64,000 bases of DNA from Polytrichum commune (GCA_950295325.1 OX485803.1:9980001-10044000), one strand, 5' to 3'. Positions 24,486 to 35,861 are shown, numbered from the stretch's first letter. Notes: generated by a model not told the origin, from the letters alone. A program made the numbers and translations.

Positions 24486-24850
24486 TCGGTCGAGATCCTA
24501 GTGTTTCCAAGATCAACCGGTTAACTGTTGACATCTTTCGGTATTTCTTTATTAAATTGAAGAACATTCTGTAAACTCCTCTAAAAAGATCAGTCGTTCT
24601 TCCAACCGGTTATTTCTCAAACTCAACCTGTTCACCTGTGAGTAGGTTCTCTCCCCAATGAACAGGGAGAACCAAGCACTAGTTACAGATGAACCAGTTG
24701 AGTTTGAGCAATAACCGGTTGAAGTTCAAGATCTCAGGGAACTTACCAACCACTTTACAAGAATCTAATTATAAACGTCAAATCAATAAAGAAAAACCGA
24801 AAGAGGTCAACATGTAACCAGTTGCTCCTCAGTCGCTCTCCCCGTTCATG
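24486..24850. mobile_element. Foldback element of the AACCGGTT family, two-armed copy
   Basis: The left arm (about 24486-24655) and right arm (about 24660-24850) are reverse complements: CAACCGGTTAACTGTTGACA faces TCAACATGTAACCAGTTG; TTCTTCCAACCGGTTATT faces CAATAACCGGTTGAAG; GTTCTCTCCC faces GGGAGAAC. One-armed or fragmentary copies are at 36284, 37225, 42355 and 47685; another two-armed copy is at 43385-43875. Confidence 0.7.
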
Positions 24851-24896
24851 ACGTACTTTACCTTATCTAATTTTTTGTCTACCATGGGTGTGGAGG

Positions 24897-24982
24897 ATTG
24901 TGTGTGTGTGTGTGTGTGCATGTGTCAGGTGAGCATGTGTTGTTGTGTGTTTGTGTGTGTTACAAGTGTGTGTGTGTCCGCT
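24897..24982 (+). repeat. GT-rich microsatellite
   Basis: (GT)n interrupted by GCATGTGTCAGGTGAGCATG and TTG steps; the pure core is near 24899-24918. Confidence 0.85.
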
Positions 24983-24999
24983 CATGCAACTTCAAACTT

Positions 25000-26715
25000 G
25001 CAGAAAAAAGATTAAGATAAGGAGAGAGATGGAGGTAAATTAAGTTACCAACAGAGTCGTGGCTGCACTCTATTGCAAACAGCAAGAAGGCGGCGGTGTT
25101 GTTGTTGGCTGAATGTCCTTCTTCATCACTTCCTCAAAACACCTTACAAAGTTTAGGTCATAAATTTCAAAGCAAGGAATAATGAATAGGGGATGCAAAA
25201 GTGTGTGATTGACGGAGCGAGTCACCTCCTTACTAACTTGCTTAGCATGAGCGAGGTGAGTAGGGTAGTAGAATCTCATTTATTAACAAGATGTGCATGT
25301 TACGTACCCACCTTCTCTTTTCGGTAAGTTATGGATTGCTAGGAGTGTGTGAGCGCACCAAATGCCGGGTTCTTTAATTTATGTGTATTTGAGTTGAGCT
25401 TTGAAGTTGTTGATAGTGTTTATGAGGCGTGTAGTTCATGTCATAAAATGTGGAGAGTTAGGGCGTGCTTACACAGAAGCCATTAGGCCATGTCTCTTGA
25501 GAATCCTTGATTTCTCATTGGTGAAGAGTGTCACGGACCCCCACTTTAGGTTTACACGAGGGTAGTTTTGGACCCCAGCCCATAACATATTTAGTGGATG
25601 GAAAATCTCCATGGAATGCCACATAGCAAGTATGGATAAGGTTGGCCAGGATTGTAGGGAATTCTTTTGGGAAGACTCTTGAAGGTAGGTATGACGGAAT
25701 TTGCGACATGATTTCGGGTTTTACACTAACGTCTTGTGCCCTCCAAAAGACTATGGACTATGGTCCACGGACTTTCTATGGTCCCATTTGAAAAGTGGGG
25801 AGCCATGGCCTAATGTCTTTGGTGTAAACATGTCCATAAAGGTTTGATCATGAGCTATGTTTTTGCAACGGTTACTTGTCTATCACATTGATATCCCAAA
25901 TTAGTGTATGTGTGTATATAAGTTATCTCAACCTTGAATTGCAACATTTTCTTTCTTCTTTTAACATGGGTTGTGTATTTGTATGATAATAAACTTGACG
26001 TTTTCCCTACAATGTGCTTGTTGGGTTAGTCGATGTTTTTCCAACACTAAAAGTAAATGTGTGCAACCATGGCCACTTAAGGACCCTTATGTGGTTGACT
26101 TACCTTTTTCTTGTTAATTTCATTGATAGGTTTTAGAATTTTAGGGGCAAGTGTAGTGTCACGTCACATTAAGGCTACAACTCATTTAAGGTCGATGCAC
26201 CTTAAGTGTCTATGACTACATGCACACAAAAGTTAGATAATATGAGATGAGGCCATTACAAAGAATTCAATCATCATGTTACGTCGCTGGAAAATCTACC
26301 ACACTATTGGATATGCATGTATTTCCTCACCATCACATGACAATTGCCTAGGACTCACAAGCTAGTAGTGTTGGCAACTCGATGAATATTATGTCTTTAA
26401 CTTCAGAAGTTCTAACACAACAATAACAGTAGTTTCAAATAACTAATAAGGTGTGTGGGTGTTAATGGTTTTTTTTTTATTAATAAAATTTGAATTTTGA
26501 ATTTTGTGTGCATTACCATATTTATAATGAAGCATCAACAAAATTTAGATTTTCTCTGCTTTAGTTATGTTGTTGGAAGTGCATGCTTGTTGATTACTTA
26601 ACTAATCACATACCCCCCCCCTCAAGCCAAATAAAGAAATAAGTAAATAAAAATGGTGTTGACTATGGAGTGTAAAACTCAAAATTGACATTGTAATGAA
26701 TTTATTTTTAGTGTT
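25000..26715. other. No gene recognised
   Basis: Contains a C9 run near 26613-26621 and AT-rich stretches. Short open frames only; none resembles a known family. Confidence 0.5.
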
Positions 26716-26719
26716 TGTT

Positions 26720-26960
26720 CTTAACTTCAAGTCTTCCTATGTACCACTCAAATATAGGTGTGTGCATAAGACTAGTGTTTGATGAAGGCCCACATACCTT
26801 TTATGGATCTAAATTGGTTATCTTTTCCCAATCAATCCACTTCTCCCAAGATATTGAGCATGTGATTGATTTGAGACAACTAGTACTTTCAAATCAAGAC
26901 CGTAGCCATAATCCTAAATAAAATTGGATCTCATATGAATATCTTTGTCATTGTCAACGT
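26720..26960 (-). repeat. ~400 bp dispersed family, diverged copy
   Basis: Contains GTACCACTCAAATATAGGTG, TTATGGATCTAAATTGGTTA and CCCACTTCTCCYAAGATAT-like family words in reverse orientation. Confidence 0.45.
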
Positions 26961-26965
26961 GAAGA

Positions 26966-27002
26966 TATAGATAGATAGATAGATAGACAAATAGATAGAT
27001 AG
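26966..27002 (+). repeat. GATA microsatellite
   Basis: (ATAG)n with one interruption (GACAAATAG). Confidence 0.9.
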
Positions 27003-27089
27003 AGTATCTTGCGTCATTGAGATCAATATCTCCCACAATGTTTTATTGATCTCAAAACACTTGAAATTAATCTCATACACGGTCCGAGA

Positions 27090-27190
27090 TAACCCTAAAC
27101 TACCGGATAATAATGGAGAGGTACCCAAAACCAAATGGAGTGGTTGGCGATTCGATTCCCAGTCACGAAATCTTCTCTCTACTTGACGGA
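27090..27190 (+). mobile_element. SINE-like fragment with Pol III B box
   Basis: The block CCGAGATAACCCTAAACTAC and, downstream, GGCGATTCGATTCCCAG match the repeat at 43195-43325 in order. GATTCGATTCC is close to the tRNA B-box consensus GGTTCGANTCC. It may be a tRNA-derived SINE head; no poly-A tail was recognised. Confidence 0.4.
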
Positions 27191-27192
27191 AA

Positions 27193-27420
27193 ACTACATT
27201 GAATACGATATTTAGTGTCACTTACCATTTGGATATTACGCAATGCTATGTCTATTGACCATATATCTCATATTCTACCAACAAATGTCAAATTGGTCGT
27301 TTGGACATTATAGAACACTAACAACTGTACTTGGTAAAAAAATACATCAATAGTAAAAAAGAACATGACACCTTGTAAATCCAAATAGTAACTGACATTA
27401 AATATCATATTTAGTGTAGC
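27193..27420. mobile_element. MITE with CTACACTAAATA-type termini, short subfamily
   Basis: About 228 bp. The left end is CTACATTGAATACGATATTT then AGTGTCACTTACCATTTGGAT; the right end, read inward, is CTACACTAAATATGATATTT then AATGTCAGTTACTATTTGGAT. Inverted repeats are about 45 bp. It shares the outer 26 bp with the long subfamily but has a different interior. Related copies lie at 36890-37105 and 42080-42290. Confidence 0.7.
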
Positions 27421-27455
27421 CAAGTGACCATGCACCTCCTGCGTTCCAAACAACA

Positions 27456-27470
27456 ACAACAACAACAACT
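27456..27470 (+). repeat. CAA microsatellite
   Basis: Short (CAA)n tract directly after the MITE. Confidence 0.8.
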
Positions 27471-27829
27471 ACCACCTTCATACACAACACACATTATACT
27501 TTAATACGTAAAGTGTAGTTTGAACAACTCATCCACCGGAAGAACGACCGATTGACCCCCATAGTATCTTCAATGGGATCTTCATAGGTTCCTCAATGGG
27601 AAAAGTTCAAGCCCAATATTGATGAGGGATGACTCGTCGTCTTCTAATTCCATCCAAAATTGGGCCAACACCTTTATGATTGATGGATGGTTTCTTTGCA
27701 ATGCTTACGAGGTGGCACATTGTGTATGGACCAGTTGGCACCTGGTTTTTCCCTAACAACTTATCCTCATCTCCGTTTCGATATCCGGTTATAAATACAC
27801 ACTTTTGCTTGTAGCCTCGCTAGCTAGGG

Positions 27830-28060
27830 CACTTCAATGACCTTCTTTAGGGAGCTACTATGCGGTTGGTTTGTCCTATTAAGGACCACTTTACACATGA
27901 GCCAAGAGCCGTGACCTTGTAATGGTGAGGACCCTTGACTCTCATCCAAAGGCCGTACCATGGGTGTTGGGAAAGCCATTTTATGTAGTCTTTGGCCCTC
28001 AAGCATAGTGTGAAGTGAGAATGAACCATGTTGCGGGACCATTGCATATTTTGTTGGCGG
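27830..28060 (-). repeat. Dispersed repeat with ACACATGAGCCAAGAGCCGT block
   Basis: ACACATGAGCCAAGAGCCGT then GACC recurs at 51625-51660, and the CCTCAAGCATAGTGTGAAG block recurs at 52990. Non-coding. Confidence 0.55.
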
Positions 28061-28214
28061 AAAAAGAGGGGAGGATTTGGTTTAATATAATATGTCTCCA
28101 AGTTTATTAATTTAAGATAACTACTTGGTGGTGTTTGTCTGTCCTGGAATCTGTCTTGGAATCTGTCTTGGAATCTGCCATGCAGTCTATCCTGAAATCT
28201 GTCTTGTTGGAAAA

Positions 28215-28530
28215 AATATTAAAAAAGTCATGGTCTCCCAGAATTTGCGTCAAGCCCACCTCTTGGAGGTGGGTCTGACGCAAATTCCGGTAGACCATGC
28301 ACCCTTATCCACAACTAGCCATGTAGGACTCCATGTAGACTTTTCATCCACGAACTTTTCTTTGGGCCTTTAGGCCTTCACCTCCTAGGGTGAAGTGAAC
28401 TTGGACGGTCTCCGCCTTTTCGACCAATGAGAGCTCTTACATTGCCATGGTCAAGGGCCTTCAGCCTTGTGTATGAAGTGGCCCTAAGTGTGGGCTCTCG
28501 TTTGCCATGGAGTAAGTTTCACCTTATTAT
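28215..28530 (+). repeat. Dispersed repeat with a long perfect hairpin
   Basis: Same family as 52835-53105, with the shared CATGGTCTCCC, CATGTAGACTTT, GAAGTGAACTTGGAC and GTGAAGTGGCCCTAAG blocks. It opens with the hairpin at 28239-28286. Confidence 0.6.
28239..28286. repeat. Long near-perfect hairpin
   Basis: GAATTTGCGTCAAGCCCACC TC faces GAGGTGGGTCTGACGCAAATTC across a loop of about 3 bases. The stem is 22 bp with one mismatch. A decayed form of the same core is at about 20163-20200. Confidence 0.8.
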
Positions 28531-28539
28531 TGGAGTGAA

Positions 28540-29425
28540 CTTGTAAAACAACCGGGTATCAACTCGGGTATTTGTTGTTGACTCCGAACTAGGATAAGAA
28601 AAGGAAAGAAAGACGAAAAGATATGTCGGCGCTTTTTTTTACAATTGACATGTGATGTTTGTTCACCAACCCATACCTATGGTTGAGTGGTCATGGGTGG
28701 TGTTTTTCGCTTGCCAAGTAGGGTATTGTATGGTATATCATTTCTCAACTAGGATATCAAGTAGGGTATATGTAGGGTGAATGTTGTTAGATAGGGCGTT
28801 TAACGTTATAAGCATGGGGATGAACTGGCATAACATTACTTAGTGACGTGGACCCTCAAAATATAATAATCGTGTGATGGGAGTTTCGTCTGAATTTGAG
28901 TATGCATGCGCAACTTCTCAAGCATCCCATTGTTATATTCGGAGGGCACACGGAACAAGAGCTGCACGTCGAGTAATGTTATGGGGGTCGAAATCCTTCA
29001 ATGGTCCTTTTGTTTTAGTGAAATTGGGAAAGTCTTGGAGGGCTTCTTTGAGTTTTAAGCAACGAGATGTTTTATCTTTATATGACTAAGAATCTTTTCA
29101 ATTTCTATTTTCACTTATGTGCAACATGCATCTCTTTTTCCCTCTCACCCACTTGTGTATCCCCAAATGAAATCAAACTCAAGTAAAGAAACAACTCCAT
29201 TTTGTCTCAAAGTTTTGTTGCCCTAGAATATAGAGGAAAACGACTTCTCTCCCTCGTTTTTTTGGTAGGTCATCAACAAAAGTGTCAGAAGTGGAAGTTT
29301 TGGCAATTTCCTTCAAAAACAACACTAAGTTGGTCTCCACTATTGGTGACTTTATAGTTGACTCCATCGCTGTAAGTTTTTACCACATATAAATGTTTTT
29401 AGTCCAGATAACATAAATATCTTGC
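28540..29425. repeat. Unassigned region; right part repeats PAP intron 3 sequence
   Basis: 28540-28990 shows nothing recognisable. 28990-29375 is similar to 18350-18690 in the same order. No coding exon is visible. Confidence 0.45.
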
Positions 29426-29427
29426 AC

Positions 29428-29740
29428 TCAATAATCCTATTAATGTGGGTGAAACTTAATGTGGAAATAATTGTTATGGACCACGCTAATTGTCTAGTCA
29501 TGACGGAGATAACTTGGGCCCATGACCCTAGGATTTCTCCCAAGTCTTACCAAAGACTTTCCACCAAACACCTTGAGTATTAGACAAAGGTAGCACAAAA
29601 TATGATAGCCAACCACATGAATCCTCTTGATAAAAGAAATTAGGATGACTACACTATTTCCAAACTAGAGATTTGGTGCGGTTTCTAGAAAATTACCATG
29701 GCTCACACTAATAGTGTTATTTAGCGTAGTATGCACCATT
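29428..29740. mobile_element. MITE pair Y, copy 2
   Basis: Partner of 22403-22720 over its full length, with about 70% visual similarity. Left ATTAATGTGGGTG and right ATTTAGCGTAG are the terminal words. Non-coding. Confidence 0.6.
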
Positions 29741-29865
29741 GTTGTGCAGATATTGGTTTGTTTCATGGCATTGAAAATGCTCGCGAAATGTTCCAAGGTG
29801 TAGAGATGTTACAATAGAATTTAGTAATGGTCCAAATAACATATGCATATCAATATTGAAATTCA

Positions 29866-30142
29866 CCAACACTAAATGTTAACCCAACATTGTTTGTCAT
29901 TCCTTGTAAACAATTTGCGAAACTATAGTGTTGCAATTACTGTCACTTACCGAGTGATTTTCCATCCAAATTTCAATCATCCGTGGCAACATTTCATCAC
30001 AAGTTACGGGCACGAGAAGGTAGGGTTTTGGCGAACGGATGGAACTCATCCATCATCCATGACAACATTGGTTCACTTATTCATAAGAAGTGTCATCTGA
30101 AAAGTTACCTTAGTGTACACTAAATACCATATTTAGTGCAAC
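29866..30142 (+). mobile_element. Long-subfamily MITE, right part
   Basis: Matches 11205-11591: CACTAAATGTTAACCCAACA, TGTTGCAATTACTGTC, GTGATTTTCCATCCAA and CACTTATTCATAAGAAGTGT. It ends in a TACCATATTTAGTG terminus. The left terminus is missing or decayed. Confidence 0.65.
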
Positions 30143-31080
30143 TAGAGATTTTGGCCAAGAGGACAAAAGTGTGGGACCGCCATGTGGGTCCGATATTTCA
30201 TACCCATTTGCATACTTTGTTTTTGATACCCGGGCCGAACCTAGAAACCCGAACTACATCCGTGTGCATGTCGAGAACTAGGAACTAATTACTTGGGAAA
30301 TAAGATATCTTAGAGTAAAATGTTAGAGCAATGGGTAAACTCCAAATATTAGCCCGCATTATTAGTAGTAGGACGAAGAGGTGGAGCTAGAGGTGTGGGC
30401 GAGAGCACAAAAGTGTGTAACTTGGCCACGAAGGTAGGAGGCAAATGCAGTTATAACTGGAGACATTTGAACATCTAATGGGATATAGCACCCTATAACC
30501 TAGCATTGACTATGTTCTAAGCCTCATTTATAGGGACAAAAGTATACACTTTGTTGTTGGTGCATGAGAGAGAAATCGTGTAGGGAAATAGCAGGCATCA
30601 CCTTGTGGTGTTCTTCCTCACATGCTAGTGTTTAGGTTTCGCGATGCGCTCAGAAAAAAAAAATTAAAAAATGTCCGTCGATGTGTTCTAGGTTTTTTTT
30701 TCAAGTTTTGGCTCTTGTTTTGTTGCGTGTTTCCGTTTTACTGGAAAACGAACTAGAAATATAGATCTTTGAGTATTTCCTCTTATGATGTACTAAATTA
30801 ACAATAAAACTTCAATAATCGAGTTCGTTGGCATTCACTTGTTCATGTAGTTCCTTGCAAAAAGTAAGCACACAACCATAAGTTGTTGACTAAAAAAATA
30901 TTTATACAAGGTTCTAATGATATTGGAATGTTGGTTGAAGAATCAAAGGTAGAATAAAGGTTTGAAATTTTGAGATTTACATGTATATCATATCACCATA
31001 TTTTATAGGGTTGATTTGTGGGTCCCTAATATTTCTTCATAACATAAAGAAGGTGAAGCGTCCCTCATTCACGTTAGCAC
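30143..31080. other. No gene recognised
   Basis: AT-rich. Short GGTATC-type words occur near 30190-30235 (GATACCCGGG). Nothing else supported. Confidence 0.5.
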
Positions 31081-31088
31081 TAACAATC

Positions 31089-31202
31089 GCTCTCTCTCTC
31101 TTAGAGCTACCACACCGGGGGTCCAGTCAGGGCTCAGCCAGCCTGGCCGGTGCGGGCCCCCACCCCCCCAGTGTGGTTGGTCTCTCTCTCTCTCTCTCTC
31201 TC
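31089..31202 (+). repeat. CT-rich and GC-rich patch with (TC)n microsatellite
   Basis: A short GC-rich stretch (31115-31170) ends in a (TC)n run at about 31181-31202. Confidence 0.75.
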
Positions 31203-31422
31203 AAAGCCAATCAATTTCATTTATAGCAATATTCGCCAATGATATCCGCATTAAAGGATCAAGCATTTCCAATGCTATACTAGCTTGTAGATGGTTCTTG
31301 CTCAAGTTTGGCTTGGAGAAACCTCTCTCACACATTGTTGTACTAGCACTCACTACCAAAGTTTGTGTAAGTTGGTGATACATTCGCGAGTTGTGGTTGC
31401 ATAGTCCCATTCGCTTTATCAT
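31201..31422 (-). pseudogene. hAT transposase C-terminal fragment
   Basis: A 73-residue open stretch reads VVSASTTMCERGFSKPNLSK followed by LDPLMRISLA. This is the pattern of the hAT C-terminal dimerisation region (S-x-CERGFS...K...L...L..L.RIS) shared by hAT transposases and plant ZNF862-like proteins. A stop lies just upstream in frame, and the rest of the transposase was not found near it. An isolated remnant, not an active gene. Confidence 0.7.
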
Positions 31423-31739
31423 TTTTCATCCTGATGACCACCTTACACCATGAATTTGTAGCATAACCAAATGATCTTCTGCAAATTCCTACATTCAGTT
31501 GTTCATCTTTCATCTACGATTTGATGACGGTCTAAGCCACGTGTGGGCTTTGTGAGCAAAGTTAACTAACACCAATGCAACATAGCAAAATTAGCTATGG
31601 TGTATCCCTGACAACATCTCCAGCTACCAAAGCCTCTTTGCATGTGAAGAGGGGAAGTTGGTCAAGTGAGGAAGGTTGGCCAAGGCATGATGTAGGCTCT
31701 GGTAAGAATATTTCAAATTTTGCTAACATAAGCAAGTAT

Positions 31740-32075
31740 GAAATGAAAAAAAAAATCTCTCCACCCCCATTTCATGTAGGATATGAAACACACATTTAAT
31801 GCAAGATGACTAGCAAATCCAAATTGTGCCCATAGCTGTTTTCCTCAAAAAAATTAGAGTTTGTACGATTATCCTAGTCATTGTTAAATTACAAATTCTT
31901 CAAGTAATTAAATGACCGTAAAGGTTCCGCCCATTTAAGTTGACTATCGCATTTAGAAAAGTAACAAATTTCAAAGATGTTGGTAATTTCTTTTCAGCTC
32001 GTGGTTTTTTGGTGTCCATTCTTAGATTTGCACCCAACCATACTCCACTCAAACATAAGGGATGCGAGTGTAATC
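31740..32075 (-). repeat. ~400 bp dispersed family copy
   Basis: Reverse orientation: TATGAAACACACATTTAATG, AAATGACCGTAAAGGTTCC and TTGGTGTCCATTCTTAGATT, ending with ACTCAAACATAAGG. Confidence 0.5.
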
Positions 32076-32094
32076 ATGTTGTCTTCTTGATTAT

Positions 32095-32350
32095 ATACTT
32101 ATAGTTGATTGGTGTGTGGTTCGGTGAGGATGAAAGAACAACCACCAAAAGCCACATGTGTAATGAGATTGTACAAAGACTTCAAACTTAATGAAATATT
32201 GCATACTCAATTGTGAACACAATTGGGAGGACTTATGTAGTCACTTAAGGAACCAACAAACATGCACTTTTGATAACCATAACTAAATCAAGGGAGGCCT
32301 GATTTTCAATTCGATACTTGCTAATGCATCATTGTGGATTTCCCAACGCA
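32095..32350 (+). repeat. Dispersed repeat, partner of 1345-1640
   Basis: Forward copy of the sequence found in SCPL51 intron 1. It adjoins a reverse copy of the ~400 bp family, giving a head-to-head arrangement. Confidence 0.55.
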
Positions 32351-32354
32351 ACAA

Positions 32355-34555
32355 AAGTTATGTTGTGTACACCTATTCGATAGAAATTGGAGAATATGAA
32401 AAACAAACCGTAAAACCCCCACATACCTTAGGTGCATGTTTCAGATCAAACGTTGAATTAAGCACATCTACCTTAGCATTGTTTTTCATATACTTAGTGG
32501 ATAAAAATTTGAAAGACGACTTGATAATTGAAACCTGACAAAACAGACCTGATAATTGAAACTTGAATAAAAAAAAACACATGGACAAGTAGAAGGGGGA
32601 AAAGGTTTTGGGTCGCAAAGCTTTTTTGGTTTTGTGTCCAACAAGTAATATGCTTCAAATTTTTAGGCTTTGGGATTTCCCCCAAAAAAGAACAACATGC
32701 TTCAATTAAATGTTTGGGACGCAGGATGATTACTTTTTTGTATAAAATCAGCCTAAGGTAGCAACACATTAAACCAATAAGTTCATGCATTTGGCATACA
32801 TGTGTTAGTTGTATGAACCAAGAAAACTTCCTAGGCAAAGAAAAAGGGACCAGATGTCCTACACTTTATAAAATAAAATTCTATGAAGTGAAAACTACAT
32901 TGGCTACCAAGACTATTAGGAAGGGCTTGATGTTCACAGGGCGAACATTCTCATCATCAATATGTACTTATTATGCAAGATTACAGGGTGTTGGTTGTGA
33001 GTGGGATGTCGGTTTAGCACCCTCGACCTTAGCATGCACCGTCCTCAAACACTTGGGAATATTCCAAGGTCCTCACTAAGTTCCCAACCTTCCAGCCTTT
33101 GGTCTCAAAAGAGGATTAGTCGAAAACAAAATTAGTAGGAGATCTATAAAGCCACAGTATATATAGAAAACCATGTACACTAGATTCCAGCATCTTTTTG
33201 GTTGATTCCAACACACACATGCCAGAGAGTGAGTTAGTTTAGCCAGGCAGCTTGAAACTGAAGCCTCCTCTACGAGTGTGTGGGTATGGATGTAGAGAGG
33301 TGGCTGTTTGTAAAGTGGCCCCTTTAAAAACAAAGTAGACACTTATAAAGCACATCATATATAAGGTCACCCGATCGTTCCCTAATAAAAACACGTCGGC
33401 TAACTTAGTGACCAACACTTGGCTCAATGCCACACTTACATGGAGCTTCTACATTCCAAAGCTGGTAATAAAAAAGAAGGCCATGAGCATAAAGCTAGGC
33501 TGCTCTCTTATTATTTATTCACCAAAAGCATGGCAACATATTCAACACATCGCCAACGATTATTCCCCTTCTTACACATGTGAGTACGTTAGTTGGAAAC
33601 GATATCTCTTGCATAAATGCGCGCCTTTAAAGCCCTTTCCTTTATTTCTTCTCTTTCAATTTTTTGATAAACATGGAACGTCATCACACCCACTAAAAAG
33701 CACTTATCGACGAGACGATACCAACATGCACGTGTTGGGGTGGAGGAGACCTGGCTCATAACCGGGGGTTTTTATTTTTATTTTTATTTAAAAAAAATAT
33801 TTTTGGAAAGACAACACCGGCATGTAACTTATGATGCATGGGCTACTACAACGCATGTGGCTCAACAAGTGAAGGCATTGAATAGGGTGGTGACACATGG
33901 GGACCGGTTATAACATACATGCAACTTATACTCTATGGCACCTGCTGGGACATTTGGATGAGCACATAGCAGTATGACAATTGTCACGTGATTTGAAGCG
34001 TCCTCACTTTTCGTCACAAAAGTTCCGGTTGTCTTTCGTAACTAAATGCATTCCCAAAGTCGCCACAGTCATAACTTACTACTAATAAGGCCCAAGACTG
34101 AAGGCCGTATATGTATAAAGCTCTTGTGCCAGCTTAGCCAAATGGGGTTTATCTGTGCTTCCCCAATGAACATTCGACATGTAGGCACCATTCGGATCGA
34201 GCCCCATAGCAGCTCAGTTGTGTCAACAACTTTGTGTAATAACTCCTTGTAAGTGAGTCGTTTGTTGTTATCTTCTCGTCTCTTCTCTTCTCCTCTCCTT
34301 TTGTGACACACATGGCTCAACCAATTCTACCCAATAGTTGTTACTTTCTCTCCGAATCAATTTCACCAAAGTGAAAATGAGAATGGTAAAAATAATGCCA
34401 AGTAATGTTGGGTTACCATTTCGTGGTGGTGACACTACACCGCAGTTTACAAATAGTGTTGAGCATTTAGTTGTAGTATTCTTCATCATGGCAACCAACA
34501 TTCTTTAATCTCCATCGGTTTTAAAATTAGTTTCCTCCTTCCCACAGGCAAGGGA
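32355..34555. other. No gene recognised
   Basis: Several 60-117 codon frames exist on both strands but none shows a domain or splice-consistent extension. I see no repeat that matches elsewhere in the window. Confidence 0.5.
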
Positions 34556-34556
34556 A

Positions 34557-34901
34557 ATTAGAGTAGAGGTGCCCATAACTGATCACTTAAGAGATTTTGC
34601 GCTGCATCTAGAGAAGTATAAGGCAATGTAACTTGTCCCTGTGTAGGAAGATAGAATTCAAAAGGACTGCAAAATAATAAAAATTAATGGTATTTTGTTT
34701 CTTTCAATTGAAATTTCTGTGAATTTTTGAAACCAAAAGTTGGTCCGAACATGTTACCAATGTCTAGAGTTTGTCATGACCGTTCATTCCTCCTCATTTT
34801 AACACTCAAAAACATGACATGTGTCATGGCACTATTGATTCCGACTTGATCGAAATTGCCGATTGGGGTCTTGATTGGGAATAGGCGCCTCTACTATCGT
34901 C
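34557..34901 (+). repeat. Direct repeat unit 1 with exon-like start
   Basis: Pairs with 35930-36286. It begins after a good acceptor (pyrimidine-rich ending CCCACAG at 34547) with an open stretch AREIRVEVPITDHLRDFALH LEKYKAM and then TAA. The product is not recognised. It could be a captured terminal exon plus 3' UTR. A shared later block is TTGATTGGGAATAGGYGCCT. Confidence 0.45.
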
Positions 34902-35299
34902 GCATCATTAGTTAGGAGGATGGTGGCCGAGACCGAGTTAAATGCACACAGGTTCCCCTTGCTAGTAAAGGAAGTTGTGAAGAGGGTTGCATGGAGGAAG
35001 AGGCATATATAAGGTAGTGCTTCGAACATGACACCAATCACAAGCTCCGCTAACTTAACTTGGATGTTGGCGGGGCTTGGAATTGGACTCTAGTGTGGGG
35101 CTTCCTCCAAAAACCCGTGCAATGCCATCATTATAATTCACCCATCCAATCAAGCTTCCGTAAGCTACACTTCAAGCCAAAACCACCAAGATTTCCCACA
35201 CTCGTGATCATGATGACTTGCAAGCTTGCTTAAGGGTTTTGGAACGTCGAAGAAGCAAAGTCATAAGTTAGGTCGAATATGCCTTTTAGGTAGATAAGA

Positions 35300-35700
35300 T
35301 TGTAAGAGGGTCTTAAGTGGACACTTTTCCTCTCTGTGCCCACTTCTCGCAGGATAGGATATGAAACGAAACATGCATTTACTGCGAGATGATTAGCAAA
35401 TCCATGGTGTGCCCCGTACCCACTTTCCTCATTGTTTTGTGGAGCTCATATGAATATCTTATATATTGTCAAAGTAAAGATTTTCCCAGGTCATAGATGA
35501 TCGTATAGGTCCCCTTACCCCAAATTATATTGAGTATTATGTCTAGAATGGTTAACAAGTTATGAGTATGTAGTTTAATCTCTTTCAACATCTGTAATCC
35601 TTGTGTCTTTTATTAGATTCACACCTCACCATATACCACTCAAATATAGGTGTCCATTCAAGGTCAAAAACCGAGTTAAGCAAATCTACCTTAGATGTAA
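35300..35700 (-). repeat. ~400 bp dispersed family copy, near full length
   Basis: From GGGTCTTAAGTGGACACTTT through GAGCTCATATGAATATCTTA and GATCGTATAGGTCCCC to ATAGGTGTCCATTCAAGGTC. Both family ends are present in reverse orientation. It lies between the two direct-repeat units. Confidence 0.6.
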
Positions 35701-35834
35701 ACGTTGGCTCTAGTGTGAAGCAAGTATGATGGAAAAGCTAGGCTTTGCTCTCATGTTTGTGACAAAAAGGAGGTCAACTAACACAAGAACATGAAAACAT
35801 TTGCTCGTATGAAAGGATTGCCTCAAGAGCATTA

Positions 35835-35861
35835 TGTGTGTGTGTGTGTGGGGGGGGGGGG
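35835..35861 (+). repeat. (GT)n followed by G12
   Basis: A GT dinucleotide run passes directly into twelve G. Confidence 0.9.

Noticed and set aside
26966-27002. Regularly spaced repeats considered as a CRISPR-like array
   Set aside because: It is a simple GATA microsatellite, and the organism is a plant. No repeat-spacer structure occurs in the window.
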